10,651 bases of DNA from an uncultured Rhodobacter sp. (GTDB lineage Bacteria > Pseudomonadota > Alphaproteobacteria > Rhodobacterales > Rhodobacteraceae). The stretch lies in assembly GCA_937901435.1 (NCBI GenBank), contig CALGTJ010000564.1, positions 1-10,651 on the forward strand, written 5' to 3'. The notes under the pieces are model-generated. The model searched no databases and was not told the origin of the DNA. It saw nothing but the letters and a program-made list of their open reading frames with translations. Every line of letters begins with the position of its first letter. Within the stretch, counting starts at the first letter, position 1. The translations under genes were made by a program, and so were the position numbers. Shown here in pieces: positions 1-5,212 of this stretch.

Positions 1-274
1 GGATCAGACTGGTCGGACCATTCTGCAAATCGGGCATCGACGCCTTGTAGGCCTCGTCCACCGCAAAGTCTTCGGGATAGAGCGCTGACAAGACGGGATA
101 TTCCGCCTCACATTCTGCCTCGGGCACACCCGTCAATAGCCGTTGCAAACCGGGGTCGAGCGCATCAACCTCGGACGGGGCGACAGCCAAAGCCCACCGC
201 CGCAAGACCGCAAGGGCCGCGCGGGCCGTTTCTTGATCTGGTGGTGTCTGGTCGAGCGGTAAATGGACGTTCAT
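1..274 (-). CDS. folE2: GTP cyclohydrolase FolE2 (type IB), N-terminal part, cut by window edge
   Basis: The first 91 residues are present; the rest lies beyond position 1. FolE2 converts GTP to 7,8-dihydroneopterin triphosphate, the entry step to tetrahydrofolate and, in many bacteria, queuosine; it replaces or backs up the zinc enzyme FolE. The call rests on the roseobacter-type N-terminus: an Ala/Leu-rich helix with VLRRWA (residues 23-28), then YPEDFAVDEAYKASMPDLQN (66-85) and GPTSLI (86-91), which in this family leads into the conserved RGxKQxIQHVG segment that is not visible here. The ATG at 274 was chosen because homologues I recall begin with MN(I/V) at this point and a purine-rich GAGAGAAG lies upstream; the SD is only moderate. 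Catalytic residues are outside the window. It is transcribed in the same direction as metZ but 569 bp downstream, behind a terminator, so it probably has its own promoter. Confidence 0.82.
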   Translation of the reverse strand, partial: MNVHLPLDQTPPDQETARAALAVLRRWALAVAPSEVDALDPGLQRLLTGVPEAECEAEYPVLSALYPEDFAVDEAYKASMPDLQNGPTSLI

Positions 275-295
275 AGCGCGCTTCTCTCATCCTGT

Positions 296-325
296 CGCGG
301 GCCTTACAAGTAGGACTGTCCCGCG
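296..325 (-). promoter_or_regulatory. folE2 5' leader hairpin (possible riboswitch element)
   Basis: On the minus strand, CGCGGG (325-320) pairs with CCCGCG (301-296) around an 18-nt loop, ending 21 nt before the folE2 ATG and just upstream of its purine-rich ribosome binding segment. This is a suitable place for control of translation. The folE (THF-II) riboswitch is known upstream of folE genes in Alphaproteobacteria, so a folate-responsive element is conceivable, but I cannot match the aptamer consensus from memory. The inverted repeat is seen; the function is inferred. Confidence 0.35.
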
Positions 326-342
326 TGTCTTTCCATCGTTTT

Positions 343-359
343 CACGAATTTGTTTCGTG
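343..359. repeat. Short dyad CACGAA-N5-TTCGTG upstream of folE2
   Basis: A perfect 6-bp inverted repeat with 5-bp spacing, 69-85 bp upstream of the folE2 start. Its symmetry and spacing fit an operator for a dimeric regulator or a small leader hairpin. No regulator can be named. Confidence 0.3.
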
Positions 360-529
360 CCTTACCTCTTATTCAATCGGGTCCACCTCGCCCAAACCCA
401 AGCAAAATGGGGGTTTCCGCCATTCTTCAAAGCTTTGGATGCGCAATCCGATCACAGACATACTTGACCAGTTCATAGTATCGATCAATATGTTTTCAAC
501 TTTTACGGGAATTTTACATTTTTAAGTTG

Positions 530-545
530 TTAACAAATAATTAAC
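530..545 (+). promoter_or_regulatory. CtrA-type binding site, TTAA-N7-TTAAC
   Basis: TTAA at 530-533, seven bases (CAAATAA), then TTAAC at 541-545 reproduce exactly the full CtrA consensus of alphaproteobacteria. The left half overlaps the perfect palindrome TTGTTAACAA (527-536). In Rhodobacterales CtrA controls motility, gene transfer agent and related genes. Here the site lies 256 bp upstream of folE2 on one side and before a non-coding stretch on the other, so the target is unclear. AT-rich DNA can give this pattern by chance. Confidence 0.45.
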
Positions 546-604
546 TATTTGGGAGAGGCGCAATCCATCTACGCAGTGAGAATGTCTTTTTCTGAGCAAA
601 ACCC

Positions 605-636
605 GCAAGACGTGCTCTATCCTGACCACGTCTTGC
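605..636. repeat. Perfect 10-bp inverted repeat (GCAAGACGTG / CACGTCTTGC)
   Basis: The arms at 605-614 and 627-636 are exact reverse complements around a 12-bp spacer. No T-run follows on either strand, so it is not a standard intrinsic terminator. It lies about 60 bp downstream of the CtrA-type site and could be a structured part of a small RNA or a large operator. A 5-bp hairpin (648-664) follows directly. Confidence 0.5.
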
Positions 637-792
637 CTCCGCACCAACTGCATCTTGAGTGCAGCCCTAAAGTCCATCTTTGTAAAACAGACAAGCGGTC
701 CTGGACCAGATCACACGGTTCTGTGGGCCTTCACGGCAGAAAAATGCCTGTGCGTGAGAAAAATGACTGTGCCGGGGCTGCGATTTAGCCAC

Positions 793-836
793 AAAAGGCT
801 GCGCGCGGGCAGGCCATGACCCAACACCGCGCGCAG
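793..836 (-). terminator. Rho-independent terminator of metZ
   Basis: Just after the metZ stop on the minus strand, CTGCGCGCGG (836-827) pairs perfectly with CCGCGCGCAG (808-799) around an 18-nt loop, followed by CCTTTTGT. The 10-bp GC-only stem core and short T-run fit an intrinsic terminator, which would separate metZ from folE2. Confidence 0.65.
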
Positions 837-843
837 AATCAGG

Positions 844-2025
844 TTAAACCGCGTCAAGAGCCCTCTGCAGATCGCCCAAAAGATCGCGGTGATCTTCGAT
901 CCCGACAGAGATCCGGATCAACCCGGGCGTGATGCCAAGCTCCGTACGTTGCTCTTCGCTCAACCGTTGATGCGTGGTGGTGGCCGGATGGGTCACGATG
1001 CTTTTGGCGTCGCCCAGATTATTGGAGATCGTGAAAATTTCCAGCGCATTAAGCAACCGGAACGCCGCATCCTTGCCGCCTTTCACATCGATCGACAACA
1101 TCGTGCCGCCCGCCTCCATGCTGTCCTTGGCCAAGGCGTATTGGGGATGCGAGGGCAGATGCGGAAAGATCACCTTGTTCAGCTTGTCATGCCCATCCAA
1201 CGCACTGGCCAGCGCCTTCGCCGAGTGCGTCATCGCCCGCACCCGCAAATCCAGTGTCTCTAGCCCCTTGAGCATGACCCAGGCGGTAAACGGACTCATC
1301 GCGCCGCCCGTGTGTTTCAGGTAAGGTTCCAGCGTCTTGCGGATGTACTCGCGACTGCCCAACACAACACCGCCAAGGCAGCGCCCCTGCCCGTCAATGT
1401 GCTTGGTGGTCGAGTAAATCACCACATCCGCGCCCAGTTCAAACGCGCGGGAATAGATCGGCGTGGCAAAGACATTGTCAACCACGACCATTGCGCCAAC
1501 GGCATGAGCCAGTTCTGAAACTGATTTAAGATCAATGAGTTCCAGCGTCGGGTTGGACAGGGTTTCCAGAAACACCAGCTTGGTCTCCGGGCGGATCGCG
1601 GCCTTCCATGCGGTCAGATCGGTGCCATCGACAAAATCCACGTCGACACCAAAACGTGTCAGGATTTCCTCGACGATATACAGGCACGAGCCAAACAAGG
1701 CCCGCGCGCTGACAATATGATCGCCCGCCCGCAGCATCGACATCAGCGCCGCATTGACCGCTGCCATCCCGCTGGCGGTGGCAAACCCATCCTCGGCCCC
1801 CTCAAGCGAGGCGATGCGATCCTCGAACATGCGCACCGTGGGGTTGCCATAGCGCGCATAGATGAACTCATCCTCGCCCGTCTTGATAAAGCGCGCCTCG
1901 GCCGCCTCGGCCGTCTCATAAACAAAGCCCTGCGTCAGAAAAATCGCCTCTGACACTTCGCCATATTGGCTACGGCGAATGCCGTCATGCACAAGTTTCG
2001 TACGGGTGTTCCAATTGTCCGTCAT
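844..2025 (-). CDS. metZ: O-succinylhomoserine sulfhydrylase (MetZ), PLP-dependent
   Basis: A 393-residue cytoplasmic enzyme of the Cys/Met-metabolism PLP family (fold type I). MetZ condenses O-succinylhomoserine with sulfide to give homocysteine, the direct sulfhydrylation route to methionine. Visible landmarks: RYGNPT (58-63), SGMAA (85-89) of the phosphate-binding site, DN at 183-184 (the Asp contacts the pyridine nitrogen), and STTKHIDG (205-212) with K208 as the PLP Schiff-base lysine. The C-terminal THPATTTHQ and GLIRISVGIED segments are typical. Length fits the family. The ATG at 2025 is fixed by a perfect AAAGGAGG (2039-2032) six bases upstream. It has its own promoter, a SAM-II riboswitch leader and a terminator, so it is monocistronic. 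Other members (cystathionine gamma-synthase or lyase, O-acetylhomoserine sulfhydrylase) are possible, but the sequence and the SAM-II context favour MetZ. Confidence 0.93.
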   Translation of the reverse strand: MTDNWNTRTKLVHDGIRRSQYGEVSEAIFLTQGFVYETAEAAEARFIKTGEDEFIYARYGNPTVRMFEDRIASLEGAEDGFATASGMAAVNAALMSMLRAGDHIVSARALFGSCLYIVEEILTRFGVDVDFVDGTDLTAWKAAIRPETKLVFLETLSNPTLELIDLKSVSELAHAVGAMVVVDNVFATPIYSRAFELGADVVIYSTTKHIDGQGRCLGGVVLGSREYIRKTLEPYLKHTGGAMSPFTAWVMLKGLETLDLRVRAMTHSAKALASALDGHDKLNKVIFPHLPSHPQYALAKDSMEAGGTMLSIDVKGGKDAAFRLLNALEIFTISNNLGDAKSIVTHPATTTHQRLSEEQRTELGITPGLIRISVGIEDHRDLLGDLQRALDAV

Positions 2026-2027
2026 GA

Positions 2028-2095
2028 TGCGCCTCCTTTAGCGCAAATATTAACCCCTGCAGCACATCCTAGAGCATCGGGGGTTCTGACGAACC
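2028..2095 (-). promoter_or_regulatory. Putative expression platform of the metZ riboswitch
   Basis: Three hairpins can form between the SAM-II aptamer and the start codon. GGTTC-GTCA-GAACC (2095-2082) and AACCCC...GGGGTT (2085-2080 with 2057-2052) share bases 2082-2085 and exclude each other. Nearer the start, TGCGC (2045-2041) pairs with GCGCA (2032-2028) and places most of the Shine-Dalgarno sequence in an 8-nt loop. No poly-T tract is present, so control of translation rather than intrinsic termination is more likely. The pairings are seen; the switching is inferred. Confidence 0.45.
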
Positions 2096-2098
2096 TCG

Positions 2099-2155
2099 AC
2101 CTCTTTAGCAGCATATTTAACGTGGCCCGCAATCCGGTGTACAAATCGCCACCCC
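2099..2155 (-). ncRNA. SAM-II riboswitch aptamer upstream of metZ
   Basis: The minus strand matches the alphaproteobacterial SAM-II (metA motif) pattern. Stem P1 is GTGGC (2152-2148) with GCCAC (2126-2122). The loop begins GATTTG (2147-2142) and contains CCGGATTGC. The 3' strand carries CGTTAAATATGCTGCTAAAG (2122-2103) and then AGGT. The segments CGTTAAA and GCTAAAGAGG are the conserved pseudoknot parts, and ACC in the loop can pair with the terminal GGT. SAM-II RNAs bind S-adenosylmethionine and reduce expression of methionine genes when it is plentiful, so repression of metZ by SAM is expected. The aptamer ends about 75 nt before the ATG, farther than the arrangement in which the ribosome binding site directly abuts the aptamer. 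Confidence 0.88.
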
Positions 2156-2158
2156 GCT

Positions 2159-2187
2159 GAAATAGCCCCTTCGCAAAGGCAGGTCAA
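2159..2187 (-). promoter_or_regulatory. Probable metZ promoter
   Basis: On the minus strand TTGACC (2187-2182) is followed after 17 bases by TATTTC (2164-2159). The -35 element is close to the sigma-70 consensus; the -10 element is weak. The predicted transcription start, about 2152-2155, falls exactly at the first bases of the SAM-II P1 stem, which supports both calls. Confidence 0.55.
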
Positions 2188-2190
2188 CAG

Positions 2191-2203
2191 CAGGACGGTC
2201 CTG
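2191..2203. promoter_or_regulatory. Dyad CAGGAC-G-GTCCTG between divergent promoters
   Basis: A perfect 6+1+6 inverted repeat starts 4 bp upstream of the metZ -35 element and lies about 70-80 bp before the divergent gene at 2274. A -10-like TACAAT (2216-2221) on the plus strand is 13 bp away. The position suits a regulator acting on one or both promoters. No known operator is recognised. Confidence 0.35.
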
Positions 2204-2273
2204 TAACCGCATCTTTACAATTGCGGAGTAGTGTTCACCCATCGCGGCACTACCAGATGTTGTGAGGGCTTGC

Positions 2274-2678
2274 ATGGCATACCAAAGCGACCGATCCAAA
2301 CCCCTTTTCCGCCCCCTCGCCCTGTCTTGGATCGGGCTAGCGGTCTTTGGCCAACGCATCCTCGGCCGGATCTGGCATCACCCACAGGCGATCTGGAACA
2401 AACTTAATGCCCCCGAGACCCTGCCCCAAGACATGCTGAGCGCAGAATGCACGGTGGTGCTCTGCTTCAAACTTTCGGTACGGATCAACATTTACACCGG
2501 GGGCGACCGGGATATGACCTTTTCGGCGCGCTGCCACCGCTCTAGCCGGACCAGCCGAAATCCTTTCAAACGATTAGTCTGGCGTGTTATCACCGCCATA
2601 ATCGACATCCTCTGCGGTGTCCTGCGCGGCGAGGCCTACCACTGCGAAACCGCCTGGAAAAATCACATCGCCCGATAA
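2274..2678 (+). CDS. Small basic protein of unknown function
   Basis: A 134-residue protein that I cannot assign to a family. The ATG at 2274 has GAGG six bases upstream; an in-frame GTG at 2262 is less likely because it lacks an SD. Codon use is like that of neighbouring genes, with many C-ending codons, which supports a real gene. The protein is strongly basic, especially at 82-104 (SARCHRSSRTSRNPFKR and onward), with five cysteines (59, 64, 87, 114, 124). Two moderately hydrophobic stretches, about 11-31 and 101-118, could be amphipathic helices or weak membrane segments; there is no clear signal peptide. It is transcribed divergently from metZ and convergently with yciB, so it stands alone. 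It may be a lineage-restricted roseobacter protein. Function unknown. Confidence 0.6.
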   Translation: MAYQSDRSKPLFRPLALSWIGLAVFGQRILGRIWHHPQAIWNKLNAPETLPQDMLSAECTVVLCFKLSVRINIYTGGDRDMTFSARCHRSSRTSRNPFKRLVWRVITAIIDILCGVLRGEAYHCETAWKNHIAR

Positions 2679-2703
2679 TCCTGTGCCCCCGCGGGTCGGA
2701 TGG

Positions 2704-2730
2704 CTCAGGCGATCCCGCCAACCGCCTCAG
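2704..2730. terminator. Hairpin between convergent genes (possible bidirectional terminator)
   Basis: CTCAGGCG (2704-2711) and CGCCTCAG (2723-2730) form an 8-bp stem with one C-C mismatch and an 11-nt loop, in the 56 bp between the unknown gene and yciB. Neither side has a T-run, so it is a weak terminator candidate. Confidence 0.3.
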
Positions 2731-2734
2731 GGCC

Positions 2735-3337
2735 TCACTCTTCTGTCTGTTCCAACCCGTGCGTCTGAAACAGCTTTGACTGCGCCATAAAGAAAACAAA
2801 GACCCCGATCGTCAGACCAAAGGTCTTGAAATTCACCCAGATATCCGTGGGCATCATCCGCCAGATCACCTCGTTCAGCAGAGCAAGTCCGACGAAAAAC
2901 AGGGTCACGCGCTTGGTCAGGATCATCCAGCCCTCGTGTGTCATCGGCAAGGCCTCGCCCATCACCGATTTCAGGTAACTGTCGCCGCGCCACAGGCCAA
3001 AGCCAAGGATCGCGGCAAACAGGGCGTAGATGATCGTCGGTTTCATCTTGAAAAACCGCTCGTCATTGAGCCAGATCGTCAGCCCGCCAAAGACCACGAC
3101 CAGCACCAGCGTCATGATCTGCATTTTGCTGAGCGTGCCGGTCAGGCGCCACAATAGCAGCGTCGACGCCACCAAAATTGGAATGAAACAGGCGGTGGCC
3201 ACGATGAATCCTGTGTATTCGGTGCCACCAATCACGAACGCCTTATCCCGCAACCAGATGTAGGCGGCGAAAAAGGCGATGACCGGCCCCAGCTCCAGCC
3301 CCATCTTCAGCCCCTGCGAAATCTGTTTTTCAGCCAT
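2735..3337 (-). CDS. yciB: Inner membrane-spanning protein YciB (septation protein A / IspZ family)
   Basis: A 200-residue integral inner-membrane protein. Five to six hydrophobic segments are visible at about 16-29, 42-62, 74-90, 100-116, 142-160 and 170-187. Family hallmarks are LELGPV (14-19), the loop NDERFFKMKPT (91-101), ALLNEVIW (152-159) and FKTFGL (170-175). YciB homologues are linked to cell-envelope integrity and septation, and E. coli YciB interacts with elongation and division proteins; the biochemical activity is not established. The ATG at 3337 is preferred because GAGGAG lies seven bases upstream; in-frame starts 15 and 51 bases earlier lack an SD. It lies 81 bp downstream of the acetyltransferase gene, itself overlapping ftsY, so all three are probably co-transcribed. 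A membrane-insertion factor beside a membrane protein is a common order in this group as I recall it. Confidence 0.9.
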   Translation of the reverse strand: MAEKQISQGLKMGLELGPVIAFFAAYIWLRDKAFVIGGTEYTGFIVATACFIPILVASTLLLWRLTGTLSKMQIMTLVLVVVFGGLTIWLNDERFFKMKPTIIYALFAAILGFGLWRGDSYLKSVMGEALPMTHEGWMILTKRVTLFFVGLALLNEVIWRMMPTDIWVNFKTFGLTIGVFVFFMAQSKLFQTHGLEQTEE

Positions 3338-3418
3338 CAACGCGCTCCTCATTACATCCAAATTCAAGTATGACCGCGTCTCGCACAATCAACCCCGTCA
3401 CAGCCGTTCTTGGCGGCC

Positions 3419-3814
3419 TCACCCGATGCGGCGCCCCATTCCCCTGCGAAAGTCAAACCCGAAGGACTGGTAAAGCTTTTCTGCGCCGGGATCCGCGATC
3501 AGGCTGATGAAACAGCCTTTCGGCAAATTGACCTCGGCCCAGCCCATCAATTCGGTCATGATCGCGCGCCCCAAGCCTTGACGCTGAAATTCAGGATGCA
3601 CCGCAATATCCGTGACCTGCGCGAAACACCCGCCATCCCCGATCAACCGCCCCATGCCGATCAAACGGCCCGTCTCTGTACGCAGCCACGCACCATGCAT
3701 CGTCGCGCCAAGCCCGATGGTGGCCGCCTCGACCGAATACCCGGTCAGCCCAGCCGCGCTGCGCAGGGCAATATATTCCTCTACCGTTGCCGGGCTGTCG
3801 GACAGTCGGCTCAT
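3419..3814 (-). CDS. GNAT-family N-acetyltransferase
   Basis: A 131-residue single-domain cytoplasmic protein of the GCN5-related acetyltransferase fold. The central strand and acetyl-CoA motif are clear: VTDIAVHPEFQRQGLGRAIM (67-86), in which Q77, G80 and G82 form the Q/RxxGxG pyrophosphate loop. It ends with the typical AEKLYQSFGF (111-120), whose Tyr115 is at the position often used as general acid. The acceptor cannot be deduced. The ATG at 3814 overlaps the ftsY stop (ATGA, 4 bp), so translation is probably coupled to ftsY. That link is probably one of operon economy rather than a shared SRP role. The N-terminal substrate half is short, as in many small-molecule or amine acetyltransferases. 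Confidence 0.88.
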   Translation of the reverse strand: MSRLSDSPATVEEYIALRSAAGLTGYSVEAATIGLGATMHGAWLRTETGRLIGMGRLIGDGGCFAQVTDIAVHPEFQRQGLGRAIMTELMGWAEVNLPKGCFISLIADPGAEKLYQSFGFDFRRGMGRRIG

Positions 3815-5061
3815 GAGTCCAGATCCAGTCCTGTCAGGGCGCGGGCAAAGTCCTCTGGGTCAAATGCGGCGAGGTCATCGATCTGTTCGCCGACGCCAAT
3901 CGCATGGATCGGCAGGCCGAATTTGTCCGCGAGCGCCACCAGAACGCCGCCCTTGGCGGTGCCGTCAAGTTTTGTCATCACAAGACCCGACACATCAGCG
4001 AGTTTCTGGAAGGTTTCGACCTGCGACAACGCATTCTGGCCCGTGGTCGCATCCAGAACCAGCAACGTATTATGGGGCGCGGTGGGGTCTTTTTTACGGA
4101 TCACACGCACGATCTTGGCCAGTTCCTCCATCAGATCCGCGCGGTTTTGCAAGCGTCCTGCAGTGTCGATCAACAGCAGATCCGCGCCGTCCTGTTCGGC
4201 CTTGGTCATGGCGTCAAAGGCAAGGCTGGCGGGGTCCGATCCTTCGGGTGCGGTCAGAACGGGCACGCCAGCGCGCTCTCCCCAGACCTGAAGCTGCTCG
4301 ACAGCGGCGGCGCGAAAGGTGTCGCCCGCCGCAATCACCACATTCTTGCCCGCCGCGCGAAACTGGCTGGCAAGCTTGCCGATGGTCGTGGTCTTGCCCG
4401 ACCCGTTCACGCCAACCACCAGCACCACCTGCGGGGTCTTGGCATAGATCGGCAGCGGCTTTGCCACTGGGTCCATGATCCGGTTGATCTCGTCGGCCAG
4501 CAAGCGCCTGATCTCATCGGCGGACAGCTTTCGCCCCATGCGTCCCTCGGCCATATTCGCCGTCACGCGCAGTGCCGTGTCGACGCCCATATCCGCCGAG
4601 ATCAGCAGCTCTTCGAGGCTTTCCAGCATATCGTCATCCAGCACGCGCCGGGTGACGGTGCGCGCCTCTTTGCGTCCCAAAAGACGCCCAAAGAGGCCGG
4701 TGCGGGCCGTCGTCGGGGCGTTCGTTTGCGGCGGGGCGTCTTGCGGAAAGTCGATCGGTTGCGGTCTGGCAGGGGGCGTCAGGATCTCTGGCGGTGTGGG
4801 GGGCGTCGTGGGGGGCAGCCCAGGCGCAGGGGTGTCAGTCGGCGTTGGCAGTTCGACCGGTGTTTCGGGCGCTGTCGGCTCTGGCGTGTCGGGCATTTCG
4901 GTGGGAGCCGGGGGCCGGGACGGTGTTGGATCGGGCGTCGGGGCCGGGTTTGGTGTATCCGGCTCTGACTCGCCGCCGTCGCTGACGATTGCCGCTAACC
5001 CATCCTCGATCTTGGAGGAGGATTTAAACAGACGGTCTTTGAGTTTGTTGAAAAATGCCAC
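3811..5061 (-). CDS. ftsY: Signal recognition particle receptor FtsY
   Basis: A 416-residue SRP GTPase that docks ribosome-SRP complexes at the inner membrane through interaction with Ffh, for co-translational insertion of membrane proteins. Order: a membrane-binding start (FFNKLKDRLFKSSSKIEDGL), an acidic Pro/Thr-rich linker (about 34-114), the N domain helices (about 120-205), then the G domain with P-loop GVNGSGKTTT (217-226), DTFRAAA (247-253), DTAGR (299-303) and TKLDG (363-367), and the closing GVGEQIDDL. All GTPase motifs are intact. The start is taken as GTG 5061, with AGGGG eight bases upstream; this gives VAFFNKLKDRLF, the usual FtsY N-terminus. Extension to a TTG at 5169 adds 36 residues without family character. 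It is the first gene of the probable ftsY-GNAT-yciB operon and is divergent from the AlkB-like gene. Confidence 0.96.
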   Translation of the reverse strand: MAFFNKLKDRLFKSSSKIEDGLAAIVSDGGESEPDTPNPAPTPDPTPSRPPAPTEMPDTPEPTAPETPVELPTPTDTPAPGLPPTTPPTPPEILTPPARPQPIDFPQDAPPQTNAPTTARTGLFGRLLGRKEARTVTRRVLDDDMLESLEELLISADMGVDTALRVTANMAEGRMGRKLSADEIRRLLADEINRIMDPVAKPLPIYAKTPQVVLVVGVNGSGKTTTIGKLASQFRAAGKNVVIAAGDTFRAAAVEQLQVWGERAGVPVLTAPEGSDPASLAFDAMTKAEQDGADLLLIDTAGRLQNRADLMEELAKIVRVIRKKDPTAPHNTLLVLDATTGQNALSQVETFQKLADVSGLVMTKLDGTAKGGVLVALADKFGLPIHAIGVGEQIDDLAAFDPEDFARALTGLDLDS

Positions 5062-5151
5062 GCCTGTTTCCCCTGCCCTGTCGCCTCTGAATTCTTTGTC
5101 CCGAGGTAATCCCTTCTGCACCGATTGAAAAGAGGTCTGCAAATCGCCCTG

Positions 5152-5192
5152 AATTCGTCCGAATTGCAAATTACCCTACTTTATTGTGCAAT
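5152..5192 (+). promoter_or_regulatory. Probable promoter of the AlkB-family gene, with adjacent dyad
   Basis: TTGCAA (5164-5169) and TGCAAT (5187-5192) are separated by 17 bp, each matching four of six sigma-70 consensus bases. Transcription would start near 5199, leaving a short leader containing CGGAG. A dyad AATTC-GTCC-GAATT (5152-5165) overlaps the -35 element and could be an operator. Confidence 0.4.
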
Positions 5193-5212
5193 ACCCAATA
5201 TCGGAGCAGCAG

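Larger units (their letters stand above)
275..843. other. 569-bp region without a convincing protein gene
   Basis: This gap separates metZ (ends 844, minus) from folE2 (starts 274, minus). It is more AT-rich than its surroundings, most clearly at 470-550. The open frames here (325-525 and 549-788, both plus) start at GTG and TTG, lack a Shine-Dalgarno sequence, use codons such as AGA that are rare in the neighbouring genes, and encode nothing recognisable. Structure is nevertheless present: a hairpin in the folE2 leader (296-325), a small dyad (343-359), a palindrome TTGTTAACAA (527-536) overlapping a CtrA-type site (530-545), a perfect 10-bp inverted repeat (605-636), a 5-bp hairpin (648-664), an 11-bp dyad GGTCCTGGACC (697-707) and the metZ terminator (793-836). 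A regulatory region or small RNA locus is more likely than a protein gene. Confidence 0.6.

Noticed and set aside
325..525. 66-codon plus-strand open frame
   Set aside because: GTG start without SD, low-complexity AT-rich end, overlaps the folE2 leader; no family resemblance.
549..788. 79-codon plus-strand open frame after the CtrA-type site
   Set aside because: It starts at TTG (or an ATG at 582) without a usable SD, uses codons unlike the neighbours, encodes no recognisable protein, and contains the 10-bp inverted repeat and other dyads.
4795..4842. Possible G-quadruplex in G-runs on the plus strand
   Set aside because: Only two long G-runs and one short one with long, uneven spacers; best explained by proline codons on the coding strand.
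3612..4968. Long plus-strand open frames opposite ftsY and the acetyltransferase gene
   Set aside because: Arg/Pro/Ser-rich translations typical of the antisense of GC-rich genes; ftsY is unequivocal on the other strand.
4475..5128. 217-codon plus-strand frame rich in Gly, Val and Ser, resembling a repeat protein
   Set aside because: It is the antisense of the Pro/Thr-rich FtsY linker; the repeats are mirror images of that low-complexity region.
5062..5169. 36-residue N-terminal extension of FtsY from a TTG codon
   Set aside because: No SD, no FtsY-like residues, and it would run over the promoter of the divergent gene; GTG 5061 gives the standard N-terminus.
5186..5212. Upstream GTG start for the AlkB-type protein
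   Set aside because: No SD, and it overlaps the likely -10 element; GTG 5213 has CGGAG at the right distance.
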